In this document: positions 50,842-59,474 of the stretch, piece after piece
How positions within the stretch are numbered: the first letter of the stretch is position 1
How the letters are laid out: each line of letters opens with the position of its first letter
From: Leifsonia shinshuensis
Lineage (GTDB): Bacteria > Actinomycetota > Actinomycetes > Actinomycetales > Microbacteriaceae
Assembly (NCBI RefSeq): GCF_014217625.1
Contig: NZ_CP043641.1
Location: 3,038,001-3,102,000 of the forward strand
DNA length: 64,000 nucleotides
Direction of reading: 5' to 3'
Made by a program: the position numbers and the translations under genes
The notes under the pieces: model-generated
The model's input: only the letters and a program-made list of their open reading frames with translations
What the model was told of the DNA's origin: nothing
Databases searched by the model: none

Positions 50842-52214
50842 CGTGCGTTCTCCTTCAGGGCGGCGCCGAACGCGGCGGCCAGGTCGTCGATGTCGGTCTG
50901 GGTGTTCTGCTCGGTGACGCATACCAGGAGACGCATGTCATCCAGGGCGAGGCCGGGCTCGAAGCCGCGGGCGCGCAGGGCGGCCACGATCTCGGGGGCG
51001 GTGAGCGCGGCGTCGCGGAGGTCGAGGACGAACTCGCGGAAGTGGATGGCGCCGTCGGCGGCCTCCACCCCGGGCAGCGCGGTGAGCGCCTGGCGGGCAT
51101 ATGTCGTTCTCGACATGAGCGTGTCGCCGAGCTCGGCCATCCCCTGCGGGCCCATCAGCGAGAGGTACACGCCGGCGGCGATGCCCCACAGGGCGGCGGC
51201 CGTGCCGACCCACTCCTTACCCTCCTCGCGGACGGCGAAGGAGGTGCGGTCGTAGGCGACATCGCCGAAGCCGTACTCGCCGGGGACGTCGGTGGACTCC
51301 AGCCCGAACAGCCGCGACGGCATCTCCATCACGAACCGGGTGTCGTCACGCACGGCGATGAAGCCGCCGTGCGCGCCGCCGAACCAGGGGTGGAGGCCGA
51401 GCGACTGGATGTCGCCGTGGACGATGTCCGCGCCGAGGTCGGACGGAGAGGCGAGCACGCCGAGGCCGATCGGGTCGGTGCCGGCGACGAGGAGCGCGCC
51501 CATCTCGTGCGCGGCGGCAGCGAGCTCGGCGACCGCTGTCTCGAGCGCGCCGTGGAAACTGGGCGTCTCGACCCAGACGGCCGCCGTGTCCGCGCCGATG
51601 AGGGCGGAGGCGGCGGCCACGTCGGCGACGCCGTCGACGGTCGGGACGACGGTGAGGTCCGCGACCGGCAGCAGGTAGTCGCGCACCTTGGACAGCTTGT
51701 CCGGGTGCGCGTCGCTGACCAGCAGGATGCCGCGGCGCCCGGTGATGCGGGTGGCCATGGCCAGCGCGGTCGCGGCGGCCTGGTAACCGTCATAGGTGGG
51801 TACGTTCACCACGTCGAGGTTCAGCAGCTCGCCCATCAGCGACTGGTACTGGAACAGCGCCTGGAAGCGGCCGTGGTCCTCGTACGGCTCGCCCGCGTAC
51901 GCGGTGAGGAACTCGCTCCGGTTGATGACCTCGTCCACGACGGCGGGCACCGCGTGGTTGTACGTGCCGGCCCCGAGGAAGAGCCGGCCGGGTTCCATCG
52001 CGCGGTTGCGGCGCAGCAGCCCGCCGACGTGGCGGACCAGGTCCTGCTCGGCGATCAGCGGCTCCGGCAGGTCGAGGTCGCGTCCGAGCCGCAGGTCGGC
52101 GGGGACGTCGGCGTAGAACTCCTCGACGGAGGATGCGCCGACCGCGTCGAGCATGGCCTGCCGCGACTCGGGCGCCGTGTTCGGCACGTAGGGATGGACG
52201 AAGGGGTGGGTCAT
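50838..52214 (-). CDS. Divergent glycine dehydrogenase P-protein, N-terminal half type (GcvPA-like)
   Basis: 458 aa from ATG 52214, overlapping GH42 and the GcvPB-like gene by 4 bp each. HPYVPNTAPESRQAMLDAVG, FLGAGTYNHAVPAVVDEVINRSEFLTAY and SDAHPDKLSKVRDYLLP are GcvPA landmarks. The usual YQPEISQG segment reads YEDHGRFQ and the ASxYDGxTA segment reads VPTYDGYQA. In two-gene P-proteins this half contributes to the active site of the partner, and both halves here deviate together. Expressed with GH42, kinase and SDR. Confidence 0.82.
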   Translation of the reverse strand: MTHPFVHPYVPNTAPESRQAMLDAVGASSVEEFYADVPADLRLGRDLDLPEPLIAEQDLVRHVGGLLRRNRAMEPGRLFLGAGTYNHAVPAVVDEVINRSEFLTAYAGEPYEDHGRFQALFQYQSLMGELLNLDVVNVPTYDGYQAAATALAMATRITGRRGILLVSDAHPDKLSKVRDYLLPVADLTVVPTVDGVADVAAASALIGADTAAVWVETPSFHGALETAVAELAAAAHEMGALLVAGTDPIGLGVLASPSDLGADIVHGDIQSLGLHPWFGGAHGGFIAVRDDTRFVMEMPSRLFGLESTDVPGEYGFGDVAYDRTSFAVREEGKEWVGTAAALWGIAAGVYLSLMGPQGMAELGDTLMSRTTYARQALTALPGVEAADGAIHFREFVLDLRDAALTAPEIVAALRARGFEPGLALDDMRLLVCVTEQNTQTDIDDLAAAFGAALKENAR

Positions 52215-54253
52215 GCTTGCCTCTCGCTGTCGGTACGGGTCGGGTGCTGGATCACGGCGACGCCGAACGCGTCGAGCGGCAGTCCGTCGCCGGCGGCCGC
52301 GCCGGTGAGCAGGTCGGTTCCGCCCGGGATGCGCGGCGCGGTCCGCGCCTCCCGGCCGTGGTTGAGCACGAAGGTGAAGTCGGTGGTGCCGTCGGTGCGG
52401 GTGACGACCTCCAGCGCGGTGTCGGGCTCGCGGGCCGCGACGCCGGCGGCGGCGAACACCTCGGCGAGCACGGCGCGCATCCCTGCCTCGTCCAGGCCGG
52501 CGGCCAGGTACCAGGCGGCGCCGTCGCCGTGCGCGCGGCGGGTGAGGGCCGGGAGGCCGGCGAGGTCGCCGTCCGCGAAGCGCGCGAGCGTGTCGGTGCC
52601 CGCAGCGGCCTTGACCCACTCGCCCCAGACCCGGGTGGAGTGGACGACGCCGCCGAGCTCGACGGTCCGGTGGCCTCCATCGGGCAGCGGCCACCACTCG
52701 TCCACCTCGACGCCGAGGAGGTCGCGCAGCGGTCCGGGGGCGCCGCCCGGGTGCACCTGCTCGCGGTGGTCGACCACGCCGGAGAACGGGCCGACGACGA
52801 CATGGCCGCCCGCGGCGGCGAACGCGGTCAGCGCCGCCGCCTGCTCGGCGGTCGTCGCGTACAGGTTGGGGACGAGCACCACCCGGTGCGAGCCGAACGG
52901 CCCGGCCGCGCGGGCGACGTCGACGGGCTGGCCCAGTGCGTACGCCGCGGCGTGCCAGGCGCGCGCCTCGGTCAACCAGTCCAGCCGCTGCGACGGCATC
53001 GACTCGGTCTGCGTCACACCCCACCACGCGTCCCAGTCGGCGACCAGCGCGACCGAGGCGCGCACCCGGGTGCCGCGCACGGCCTCCAGCTTCTTCAGCT
53101 CCGCGCCGAGCGCCTTCGACTCCTGGTAGCTGCGGCTGCGCTCACCGCGGTGGCCGAGCATCGCCGAGTGGAACTTCTCCGGCCCGAACTTCGCCTGCCG
53201 CCACTGGAAGAACATCACGCCGTCCGAACCGTGCGCGACCGCCTGGAGGCTGCCGAGCCGCAGCTGGCCGGGAGCCTTGGGCACGTTGACGTCGCGCCAG
53301 CTCACCGCGCTCGGCGCCTGCTCCAGCAGCAGCCAGGGCCGGCCGTCCTTGAGACTGCGCATCAGCCCGTAGTTGAGTGCGGCGCCGACGTGTGCGTGCG
53401 GGTCGGCGGGGTCGGGATAGGCGTCGTCGGTGACCAGGTCCTCGGCGTCGGCGAAGTCCCAGTAGTCGAGCTCGCGGAACAGGCTCATGAAGTTGGTGGT
53501 CACCGCGACCTCGGGTGTGACCTCCCGCAGCACGTCGACCTCGGACTGGAAGAGCTCCAGGAGGGCGTCGGAGGAGAACCGCTCGAAGTCCACGACCTGC
53601 GCCGGGTTGATCGGCCCGGTCGCGGTGCGCGGCGGCTCGATCTGGTCGAAGCCGAGGTAGTGCTGGCCCCAGCAGCTCGTTCCCCAGGCCTCGTTGAGGC
53701 CGTCGATGTCGACGTAGCGGGCCTCCAGCCAGCGGCGGAAGTGCCGGGCGGACTCCGGGCACCAGCAGCGGGCGACGTGGTCGCCGTACTCGTTGGAGAC
53801 GTGCCAGAGCGCGAGCGCCGGGTGCTCGCCGTAGCGTTCGGCGAGAGCGCGGGTGAGCCGGAGGGCGGCCTCCCGGAACAGCGGAGAACTGGGGCAGTAC
53901 GACTGCCGTGACCCGAACTCCAGACGCACGCCGTCGGCGTTCCAGGGCAGGACCTCGGGATGCTCGCGCACGAGCCAGGCCGGGGGAGTCGCCGTCGCGG
54001 TGGCCAGGTCGACCTTGATCCCGTTCGCCCAGAGGAGGTCGATGATCCGGTCGAGACCGTCGAAGTCCCAGCGCCCGGGCTCCGGCTCGAGCAGGGGCCA
54101 GGAGAACACCGGCAGCGTGACGATGTTGACGCCCGCCTCCACCATCAGGCGCACGTCCTCGGCCCAGACGTCTTCCGTCCACTGGTCGGGGTTGTAGTCG
54201 CCGCCGTAGGCGAGTGCGTCGAGCCGGATGCTCCGGGGCGCGGGGATCGTCAT
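52211..54253 (-). CDS. GH42 beta-galactosidase
   Basis: 680 aa from ATG 54253 with GAGGAGACC upstream. GH42 A-domain: GGDYNPDQWTEDVWAED, acid/base Glu 155 in HVSNEYG, nucleophile Glu 311 in LLLEQAPSAV. Cys 120, 163, 165 and nearby form the zinc cluster of this family. Domains B (beta-galactosidase trimerisation) and a small C-terminal domain follow. No signal peptide, so it acts on imported galactosides. It is the first gene of the leftward operon and lies divergent to the GntR regulator. Confidence 0.92.
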   Translation of the reverse strand: MTIPAPRSIRLDALAYGGDYNPDQWTEDVWAEDVRLMVEAGVNIVTLPVFSWPLLEPEPGRWDFDGLDRIIDLLWANGIKVDLATATATPPAWLVREHPEVLPWNADGVRLEFGSRQSYCPSSPLFREAALRLTRALAERYGEHPALALWHVSNEYGDHVARCWCPESARHFRRWLEARYVDIDGLNEAWGTSCWGQHYLGFDQIEPPRTATGPINPAQVVDFERFSSDALLELFQSEVDVLREVTPEVAVTTNFMSLFRELDYWDFADAEDLVTDDAYPDPADPHAHVGAALNYGLMRSLKDGRPWLLLEQAPSAVSWRDVNVPKAPGQLRLGSLQAVAHGSDGVMFFQWRQAKFGPEKFHSAMLGHRGERSRSYQESKALGAELKKLEAVRGTRVRASVALVADWDAWWGVTQTESMPSQRLDWLTEARAWHAAAYALGQPVDVARAAGPFGSHRVVLVPNLYATTAEQAAALTAFAAAGGHVVVGPFSGVVDHREQVHPGGAPGPLRDLLGVEVDEWWPLPDGGHRTVELGGVVHSTRVWGEWVKAAAGTDTLARFADGDLAGLPALTRRAHGDGAAWYLAAGLDEAGMRAVLAEVFAAAGVAAREPDTALEVVTRTDGTTDFTFVLNHGREARTAPRIPGGTDLLTGAAAGDGLPLDAFGVAVIQHPTRTDSERQA

Positions 54254-54304
54254 CGGTCTCCTCGTACGTGTCTGTGGTCAACTTCTTGTGTCGAGAACGT
54301 GTCG

Positions 54305-54323
54305 ACTGTATTCTGTATACAGT
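54305..54323. promoter_or_regulatory. Palindromic operator between GH42 operon and GntR gene
   Basis: CTGTATACAG is a perfect palindrome at 54313-54322, and ACTGTAT (54305-54311) with ATACAGT (54317-54323) gives a second overlapping arm pair. FCD-type GntR regulators often bind TNGTATACNA-like sites. It lies in the 140-bp divergent region, so it could control both directions. Confidence 0.65.
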
Positions 54324-54393
54324 AACGCTAAAGGGATCGAAGCGACGGGTCAACCCCTAAGCTGGCGACCACGAGTCCGGCCGGGAGGGTCAC

Positions 54394-55053
54394 ATGGCTA
54401 TCGAGCGCAAGAACCTGCGTTCACAGGTGCGCGAGGAGCTTCTCGCCCGGATGCGCGCCGGCGAGGTCCGCCCGGGGGAGAGCATCAACGAGGTCCAGCT
54501 CGCCGCCGAGCTCGGCGTCTCGCGCACGCCGCTGCGGGAAGCCCTCATCGCCCTGGAGAGCGAAGGCCAGATCGAGAGCGAGAACGGCAAGGGCTTCCGG
54601 TTCGTGCCGCTGAGCGCACAGGAGTTCGAGGACCTCTGCCCGATCATCGTCACCCTGGAGGGCCTGGCGCTCGACTTGTCCCCGGTGGACGAGCTCGCCG
54701 CCCTGGGTCAGCGCCTGGCCGCCCTCGCCGCTGCCTTCTCGGACGACGTCGCCCAGCACGCCGTCGTCAACCGCAAGGACGACGAGTGGCACAACCTCAT
54801 GCTGAGCGCCTGCCCGAACCGCAAGCTCCTGGAGCAGATCGCCCAGGTCCGCAGCGCCATCCACCGCTACGAGAGCCTCCTCGTCGGCGACGACGTGCTG
54901 GTGGAGCGCTCGGCCGAGGAGCACGCGGAGATCGCGCGCCACCTGGTCGAGCGCGACGTGCCGGCCGCGAAGGCCGCGCTGGCGGAGAACTGGACGAACG
55001 GGATGCGGCGGCTGCTCGCCGACGCCGGCATCAAGTGGGAGCGGCTGAGCTGA
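54394..55053 (+). CDS. GntR-family (FCD) transcriptional regulator
   Basis: 219 aa. N-terminal winged helix (NLRSQVREELLARMRAG..., LAAELGVSRTPLREALIALESEG) and an all-helical FCD effector domain with metal/ligand residues (DDEWHNLMLSAC, then EEHAEIARHL). FCD regulators sense small carboxylates, sugars or amino acids. The gene is divergent from the GH42 operon with a shared palindrome, and co-directional with the GH10 gene 43 bp downstream. Confidence 0.92.
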   Translation: MAIERKNLRSQVREELLARMRAGEVRPGESINEVQLAAELGVSRTPLREALIALESEGQIESENGKGFRFVPLSAQEFEDLCPIIVTLEGLALDLSPVDELAALGQRLAALAAAFSDDVAQHAVVNRKDDEWHNLMLSACPNRKLLEQIAQVRSAIHRYESLLVGDDVLVERSAEEHAEIARHLVERDVPAAKAALAENWTNGMRRLLADAGIKWERLS

Positions 55054-55058
55054 CGCGC

Positions 55059-55095
55059 CACCGGTAGCGTCGCCGGGTCACCGGTAGCGTTGCCG
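55059..55095 (+). repeat. 17-bp direct repeat before the GH10 gene
   Basis: CACCGGTAGCGTCGCCG (55059-55075) is repeated at 55079-55095 with one change (T for C), 20 bp apart. It fills the gap between the GntR and GH10 genes and takes the place of a ribosome-binding site. Confidence 0.8.
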
Positions 55096-55096
55096 C

Positions 55097-56323
55097 ATGC
55101 AGGTCGCCACCGGTCCCACGTCAGCTCCCGCCCACCGCACCGGAAGCACGGTCGTCACCCTCGTCGGCCCCGACGGTTCGCCGCTCGCCGACACGGAGGT
55201 GACGGTCGAGCAGCGCTCGCACGCGTTCGGCTTCGGCAACATCGGTTTCGACTTCGTCGAGCACGGCACCGCGGACGCCGAGCCGTGGCTGCGGCTGTTC
55301 AACCAGGCGACCCTGCCGTTCTACTGGGGCACGTTCGAGCCGCAGCAGGGCAGGACACGAGCCGCACGCCTGCACGAGACCGCCGCCTGGCTGGTCGAGC
55401 AGGGGGTGCGGGTAAAGGGCCACCCGCTCGTCTGGCACACGGTCCAGCCCGACTGGCTGATGGAGGTCGGCGGCGACGACGAGGTCGAGCGCCTGCTCCG
55501 GGAGCACGTCCGAGACGTGGTCGCGGGCTTCGCCGACGTCATCCGGCTCTGGGACGCGATCAACGAGACCGTCATCATGCCGGTCTTCGACAACGGCGCC
55601 AACGCGATCACCCCGCTCGCCGCCGCCCGCGGCCGGCAGCACCTGATCCGGCTCGCCTTCGAGGAGGCGCGCGCCGCGAACCCGGACGCGACCCTCGTCA
55701 TCAACGACTTCGACCTCTCGCCGGACTACGAGAAGGTGATCGAGGAGGCGGTGGCCGGGGGAGTGCGCATCGATGCGATCGGCCTCCAGACCCACATGCA
55801 CCAGGGCTACCGCGGCGAGGAGGAGATCCTGTCGATCGTCGACCGTTTCGCCCGGTTCGGCCTCCCGCTGCAGCTGACCGAGACGACGTTCGTCTCCGGG
55901 CACCTGATGCCGGCCAAGATCGACGACCTGAACGACTATCAGGTCGCGTCGTGGCCGTCCACGCCCGAAGGCGAGGCCAGGCAGGCCGACGATTTGGAGC
56001 GTCACTACCGCTCACTGTTCGGGCATCCCGCGGTCGAGTCGATCACCTACTGGGGCTTCTCGGACGCCGGAGCCTGGCTCGGCGCGCCGTCCGGTCTCGT
56101 GCGCGCCGACGGCTCGCCGAAGCCGGGTTACGACGTGCTCGACCGGCTGATCCGGGACGAGTGGTGGACCGCACCGGCCCGCGTCCGCACGGACCACGCC
56201 GGGCGCGTCCGGGTGGAGGGCGTGGCCGGCGGCTACGCGGTCACGGCCGATGCCGCGACGGCGGCCTTCGAGGTGCGCCGCGGCGACGAGTCCGCGGTCC
56301 GCGTCACCCCGGCGACGCCCTGA
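55097..56323 (+). CDS. GH10 endo-beta-1,4-xylanase, cytoplasmic type
   Basis: 408 aa. A short N-terminal beta domain (about 10-45) precedes the GH10 barrel: GHPLVWHTVQPDW, acid/base Glu 157 in LWDAINE, nucleophile Glu 262 in LQLTETTF, and WGFSDAGAWLG near the end. A small C-terminal region follows from about 350. There is no signal peptide or carbohydrate-binding module, so it should act on imported xylo-oligosaccharides. It ends 3 bp before the convergent permease gene. The GntR gene upstream is the likely regulator. Confidence 0.9.
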   Translation: MQVATGPTSAPAHRTGSTVVTLVGPDGSPLADTEVTVEQRSHAFGFGNIGFDFVEHGTADAEPWLRLFNQATLPFYWGTFEPQQGRTRAARLHETAAWLVEQGVRVKGHPLVWHTVQPDWLMEVGGDDEVERLLREHVRDVVAGFADVIRLWDAINETVIMPVFDNGANAITPLAAARGRQHLIRLAFEEARAANPDATLVINDFDLSPDYEKVIEEAVAGGVRIDAIGLQTHMHQGYRGEEEILSIVDRFARFGLPLQLTETTFVSGHLMPAKIDDLNDYQVASWPSTPEGEARQADDLERHYRSLFGHPAVESITYWGFSDAGAWLGAPSGLVRADGSPKPGYDVLDRLIRDEWWTAPARVRTDHAGRVRVEGVAGGYAVTADAATAAFEVRRGDESAVRVTPATP

Positions 56324-56326
56324 CCC

Positions 56327-57148
56327 TCAGCCCTTCACGGCCCCGCCGAGCAGTCCCGACACGAACTGCCGCTGGAACAGCAGGAAGATCACCAGCAGCG
56401 GGAGCGTGGCCAGCAGCGAGCCCAGCATGAGCCCCGAGTAGTCGACGCGCGACAGCCCGATCATCGTGTTCAGGGCGACCGGGATCGTGTACTTGTCCTC
56501 CGTGTTGAGCATCAGCAGCGGCCAGATGAACGCGTTCCACTGGCTGACGAAGGTGTAGATGACGAGCGCCGCCAGCTGCGGCCGGGCGATGGGGAGGACT
56601 ACCCGGTAGAACGTGCGCAGCTCTCCGGCGCCGTCGATGCGGGCGGCCTCGACGATGGTGTCGGGGAAGTCGAGGAACGCCTGGCGCATCAGGAAGATCC
56701 CGAACGCGTTCGCCAGGAACGGCAGGATCACCGCCTGGTAGGTGTCGATCCAGCCGAGGCTCGCCATCATCTGGAACAGCGGGACGAGCAGCACCTGCAT
56801 CGGGATCATCATCGTCCCGAGCACGACGGCCAGGAGGAAGCCGCGGCCCCGGAACCGGAACTTCGCCAGCCCGTAGCCGGCGAGCACGCTCACGGCCGAG
56901 CTGAACACGGTGTAGATCACCGCGATCAGGAGGCTGTTCAGCATCACCTGCCCGAACCCGGTCTGCTCCTGCAGCCGGGCGAGGTTGGCCCAGAGCTGCC
57001 CGCCGGGAAGGATCGGCAGCGGCCGCGCGAACAGGTCGGCCGTGGTGTGCGTGGAGGCCGTCAGCATCCACAGGAACGGCACGACGCTCAGGATGGCGCC
57101 GCCGGCCAGCAGGACGTAGACGGGGACGTGGCGCAGGGCGCGGATCAC
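56327..57148 (-). CDS. Sugar ABC transporter permease (MalG-type), system 1
   Basis: 273 aa from GTG 57148, overlapping the other permease by 4 bp. Six transmembrane helices; EAA loop EAARIDGAGELRTFYRVVLPIARP, and SQWNAFIWPLLML near the end. It forms the import channel with the MalF-type partner. No ATPase gene is present in the cluster; actinobacteria usually use a shared MsiK-type ATPase. Confidence 0.93.
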   Translation of the reverse strand: MIRALRHVPVYVLLAGGAILSVVPFLWMLTASTHTTADLFARPLPILPGGQLWANLARLQEQTGFGQVMLNSLLIAVIYTVFSSAVSVLAGYGLAKFRFRGRGFLLAVVLGTMMIPMQVLLVPLFQMMASLGWIDTYQAVILPFLANAFGIFLMRQAFLDFPDTIVEAARIDGAGELRTFYRVVLPIARPQLAALVIYTFVSQWNAFIWPLLMLNTEDKYTIPVALNTMIGLSRVDYSGLMLGSLLATLPLLVIFLLFQRQFVSGLLGGAVKG

Positions 57149-58065
57149 TTCTTCTCCCTCAGCAGGCGGAACTGGATGACCGAGATGACCCCGGTGATGA
57201 GGACGAGCAGCCAGGCGATGGCCGACGCGTAGCCGGGGTCGAACTGCTGGAAGCCGACCTTGTACAGATAGAGGACGGGCGTGAGCGTGGCGTTGTTCGG
57301 TCCTCCGCCGGTGAGGATGACGTTCTCGTCGAACAGCTGGAGGGCGCCGATCGTCGAGGTCACCGTGGTGAAGACGATCGCCGGTCGCAGCTGAGGCACG
57401 ACGACCCGGGCGAAGGTCGTCCAGCGGCCGGCGCCGTCCACGCGCGCCGCCTCGTACTGCTCGGCAGGGATGCTCTGCAGGCCGGCGAGCAGGATGACCA
57501 TGTTGTAGCCGGTCCAGCGCCACGTGATGGAGGCGATGAGGGCGACGCGCGCCCAGAGCTCGCTGTCCAGCCAGTCCACGGGCGCGACGCCGAACACCCC
57601 GAGCAGCTGGTTGACCGCGCCGCCGTCCGTCGTCAGCAGCACGCGGAAGACGACCGAGTAGGCGACGAGCGTGGTCACGGCCGGCAGGAAGTACACCAGC
57701 CGGAACCCGGAGCGGAACCGCAGCCAGGTCTGGTTGAGCACGTATGCGAGGCCGAGCGCGATGCCGATCATGAGCGGCACCTGCACGAGCAGGATGAGGA
57801 ACGCGTTCCCGAGGCTCGTGGCGACGAGCGGGTCGCGGAACAGCCGGACGTACTGGTCGAGCCCGACCCAGCGCAGCTCGCCACCCTGCGTGCTGAAGAA
57901 GCTCTGCCACAGCGAGATCACGAGCGGGTAGGCGAAGAAGACGGCGAACAGGATCGCGGCCGGCAGGGCGAACCAGGCGCCCGGTCGCTGGAGTCTGCGC
58001 CCCAGCGACCGGGATCCGGCGGACCGTGCCGTGCGACTCCTGGTGACCGTGTCGACGGCGACCAT
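57145..58065 (-). CDS. Sugar ABC transporter permease (MalF-type), system 1
   Basis: 306 aa from ATG 58065. Six helices; EAA loop YEAARVDGAGRWTTFARVVVPQLRP; the late periplasmic segment VILTGGGPNNATLTPVLYLY is typical of MalF-type (CUT1) permeases. Two bases separate it from the binding-protein gene. Confidence 0.93.
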   Translation of the reverse strand: MVAVDTVTRSRTARSAGSRSLGRRLQRPGAWFALPAAILFAVFFAYPLVISLWQSFFSTQGGELRWVGLDQYVRLFRDPLVATSLGNAFLILLVQVPLMIGIALGLAYVLNQTWLRFRSGFRLVYFLPAVTTLVAYSVVFRVLLTTDGGAVNQLLGVFGVAPVDWLDSELWARVALIASITWRWTGYNMVILLAGLQSIPAEQYEAARVDGAGRWTTFARVVVPQLRPAIVFTTVTSTIGALQLFDENVILTGGGPNNATLTPVLYLYKVGFQQFDPGYASAIAWLLVLITGVISVIQFRLLREKK

Positions 58066-58067
58066 GC

Positions 58068-59375
58068 TCAGCCCGCGATCGTGCGGCCGGTGGCCGTGGC
58101 GATCTGCTGCGCGGCATCCTTCAGCGCGGCGGACGGGTCCTTGCCGCCGAGCACGGAGGCGGCCACCGCGGCTCCCACGATGTCGGTCGCCTTGGCGTTG
58201 TCGGACGTGTAGGCGATCGGCGGGATCTTCGCCGTCTGCTCGGCGAACAGCGCGTAGACCTTCTGGCCGCCGAAGTATGGGTCGGGCTGCGAGAAGAAGC
58301 CGTCCTTCAGGGCCGGGAGGTAGGCCGGGAACAGGCCGTCCTTCTTCATCATCGACACCTGGTTGGCGCTGTCTGCCAGGGCGAAGGAGACGAAGGAGGC
58401 GGCGAGCTGCGGGTTCTTGGCCTGGGCGGGGACGGCCAGGCTGGAGCCGCCGTTGTTGGAGGTGCGCGCGCCTCCCGCCGTGAACGCGGGGAGCTCGGTC
58501 ACGCCGTACTTGCCGCTCAACTCGGGCGCCTCGCCGGTGAGCGTCGCCGTCCACCAGACAGCCTCCGGTGTGACCGCGGAGTCGCCGTTCTTGGCGCTCG
58601 TCACGCGGGCGTCCCAGCCCTTGACGTTCTTCAGGAGGCCCTTGTCGTTGAGCTCCTTCTCCACGCTGAGCGCGGCGACCGCCTTCGGGCCGGACACGGT
58701 GATCCGCCCCTTCGCGTCGAACAGGCCGACGCCCTGCTGCTGCAGCAGCATCTGGAACAGGCCGCCGGTCGCGACGTCCGCCGTCACGAGGGTGTGGCCG
58801 GTGGAGGCCTTGATCTTCTCGCCCGCGGCGACCAGGTCGTCCCAGGTGGCGAGCGACGCCGGGTCGACGCCGGCCTGCTCCAGGTAGTCCGAGCGGTAGA
58901 AGAGGCCGACCGTGCCGGAGTCCCACGGCGCGGCCTTGATCGCGCCGGAGGCGTCGGTGGCCGCGGCCCACTTGGACGGGTCGAAGTCGGCCTTCTTGTC
59001 GCCGATCACCGGGGTGAGGTCGACGAAGCCCTTCGGGAACTGGCTGAGGTAGCCGGGCGTGTGGTCGGTCTCCATCGTCACGACGTCCGGGAGGCCGGTG
59101 CCGGCCTGGAGCCCGACCGAGAGCTTGTCGTAGGCGTTGTCGTAGCCGACGTCGACCACCTTCACGGTCGTGCCGGGGTGCTTCTGTTGATACTCGCCGG
59201 CGAGGCGCTTGAGCGCGGTCGCGGCAGCGTCCCACGACCAGACCGTGATGCTGCCGGACGGCTTCGCGTCGGGGTCGAGCTTCGCGGGCCCGGAGGCGGG
59301 CGAGCCGGCCATCGCGCAGCCGGTGAGGGCGAGCACGGCGGCGGCGAGCGGGACGAGGGTGCGCAGGCGTTTCAT
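58068..59375 (-). CDS. Sugar-binding lipoprotein, system 1
   Basis: 435 aa. Signal peptide with lipobox LTGC. CUT1-type solute-binding protein of family 1: ITVWSWDAAATALKRLAGEYQQKHPGTTVKVVDVG (start, in parts) and NNGGSSLAVPAQAKNP in the hinge region. It delivers an oligosaccharide to the two permeases. A block of GGAACG repeats lies just upstream. Confidence 0.92.
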   Translation of the reverse strand: MKRLRTLVPLAAAVLALTGCAMAGSPASGPAKLDPDAKPSGSITVWSWDAAATALKRLAGEYQQKHPGTTVKVVDVGYDNAYDKLSVGLQAGTGLPDVVTMETDHTPGYLSQFPKGFVDLTPVIGDKKADFDPSKWAAATDASGAIKAAPWDSGTVGLFYRSDYLEQAGVDPASLATWDDLVAAGEKIKASTGHTLVTADVATGGLFQMLLQQQGVGLFDAKGRITVSGPKAVAALSVEKELNDKGLLKNVKGWDARVTSAKNGDSAVTPEAVWWTATLTGEAPELSGKYGVTELPAFTAGGARTSNNGGSSLAVPAQAKNPQLAASFVSFALADSANQVSMMKKDGLFPAYLPALKDGFFSQPDPYFGGQKVYALFAEQTAKIPPIAYTSDNAKATDIVGAAVAASVLGGKDPSAALKDAAQQIATATGRTIAG

Positions 59376-59386
59376 GGGACTCCTTT

Positions 59387-59433
59387 GTCGTTGGAACGTG
59401 TCGTCGGAACGAGAAATGGAACGGATGGAACGG
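59387..59433. repeat. GGAACG repeat block upstream of the system 1 binding protein
   Basis: GTCGTTGGAACG (59387-59398) and GTCGTCGGAACG (59400-59411) are near-identical 13 bp apart; ATGGAACGG is perfectly tandem at 59416-59424 and 59425-59433. All share GGAACG. They fill the gap between the binding-protein start and the upstream glycosidase stop, so regulator binding or an mRNA leader element is possible. Confidence 0.65.
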
Positions 59434-59474
59434 AAGGACCGGCGCCGCGGACCGCCGCGGACGCCTGGCGGCGC

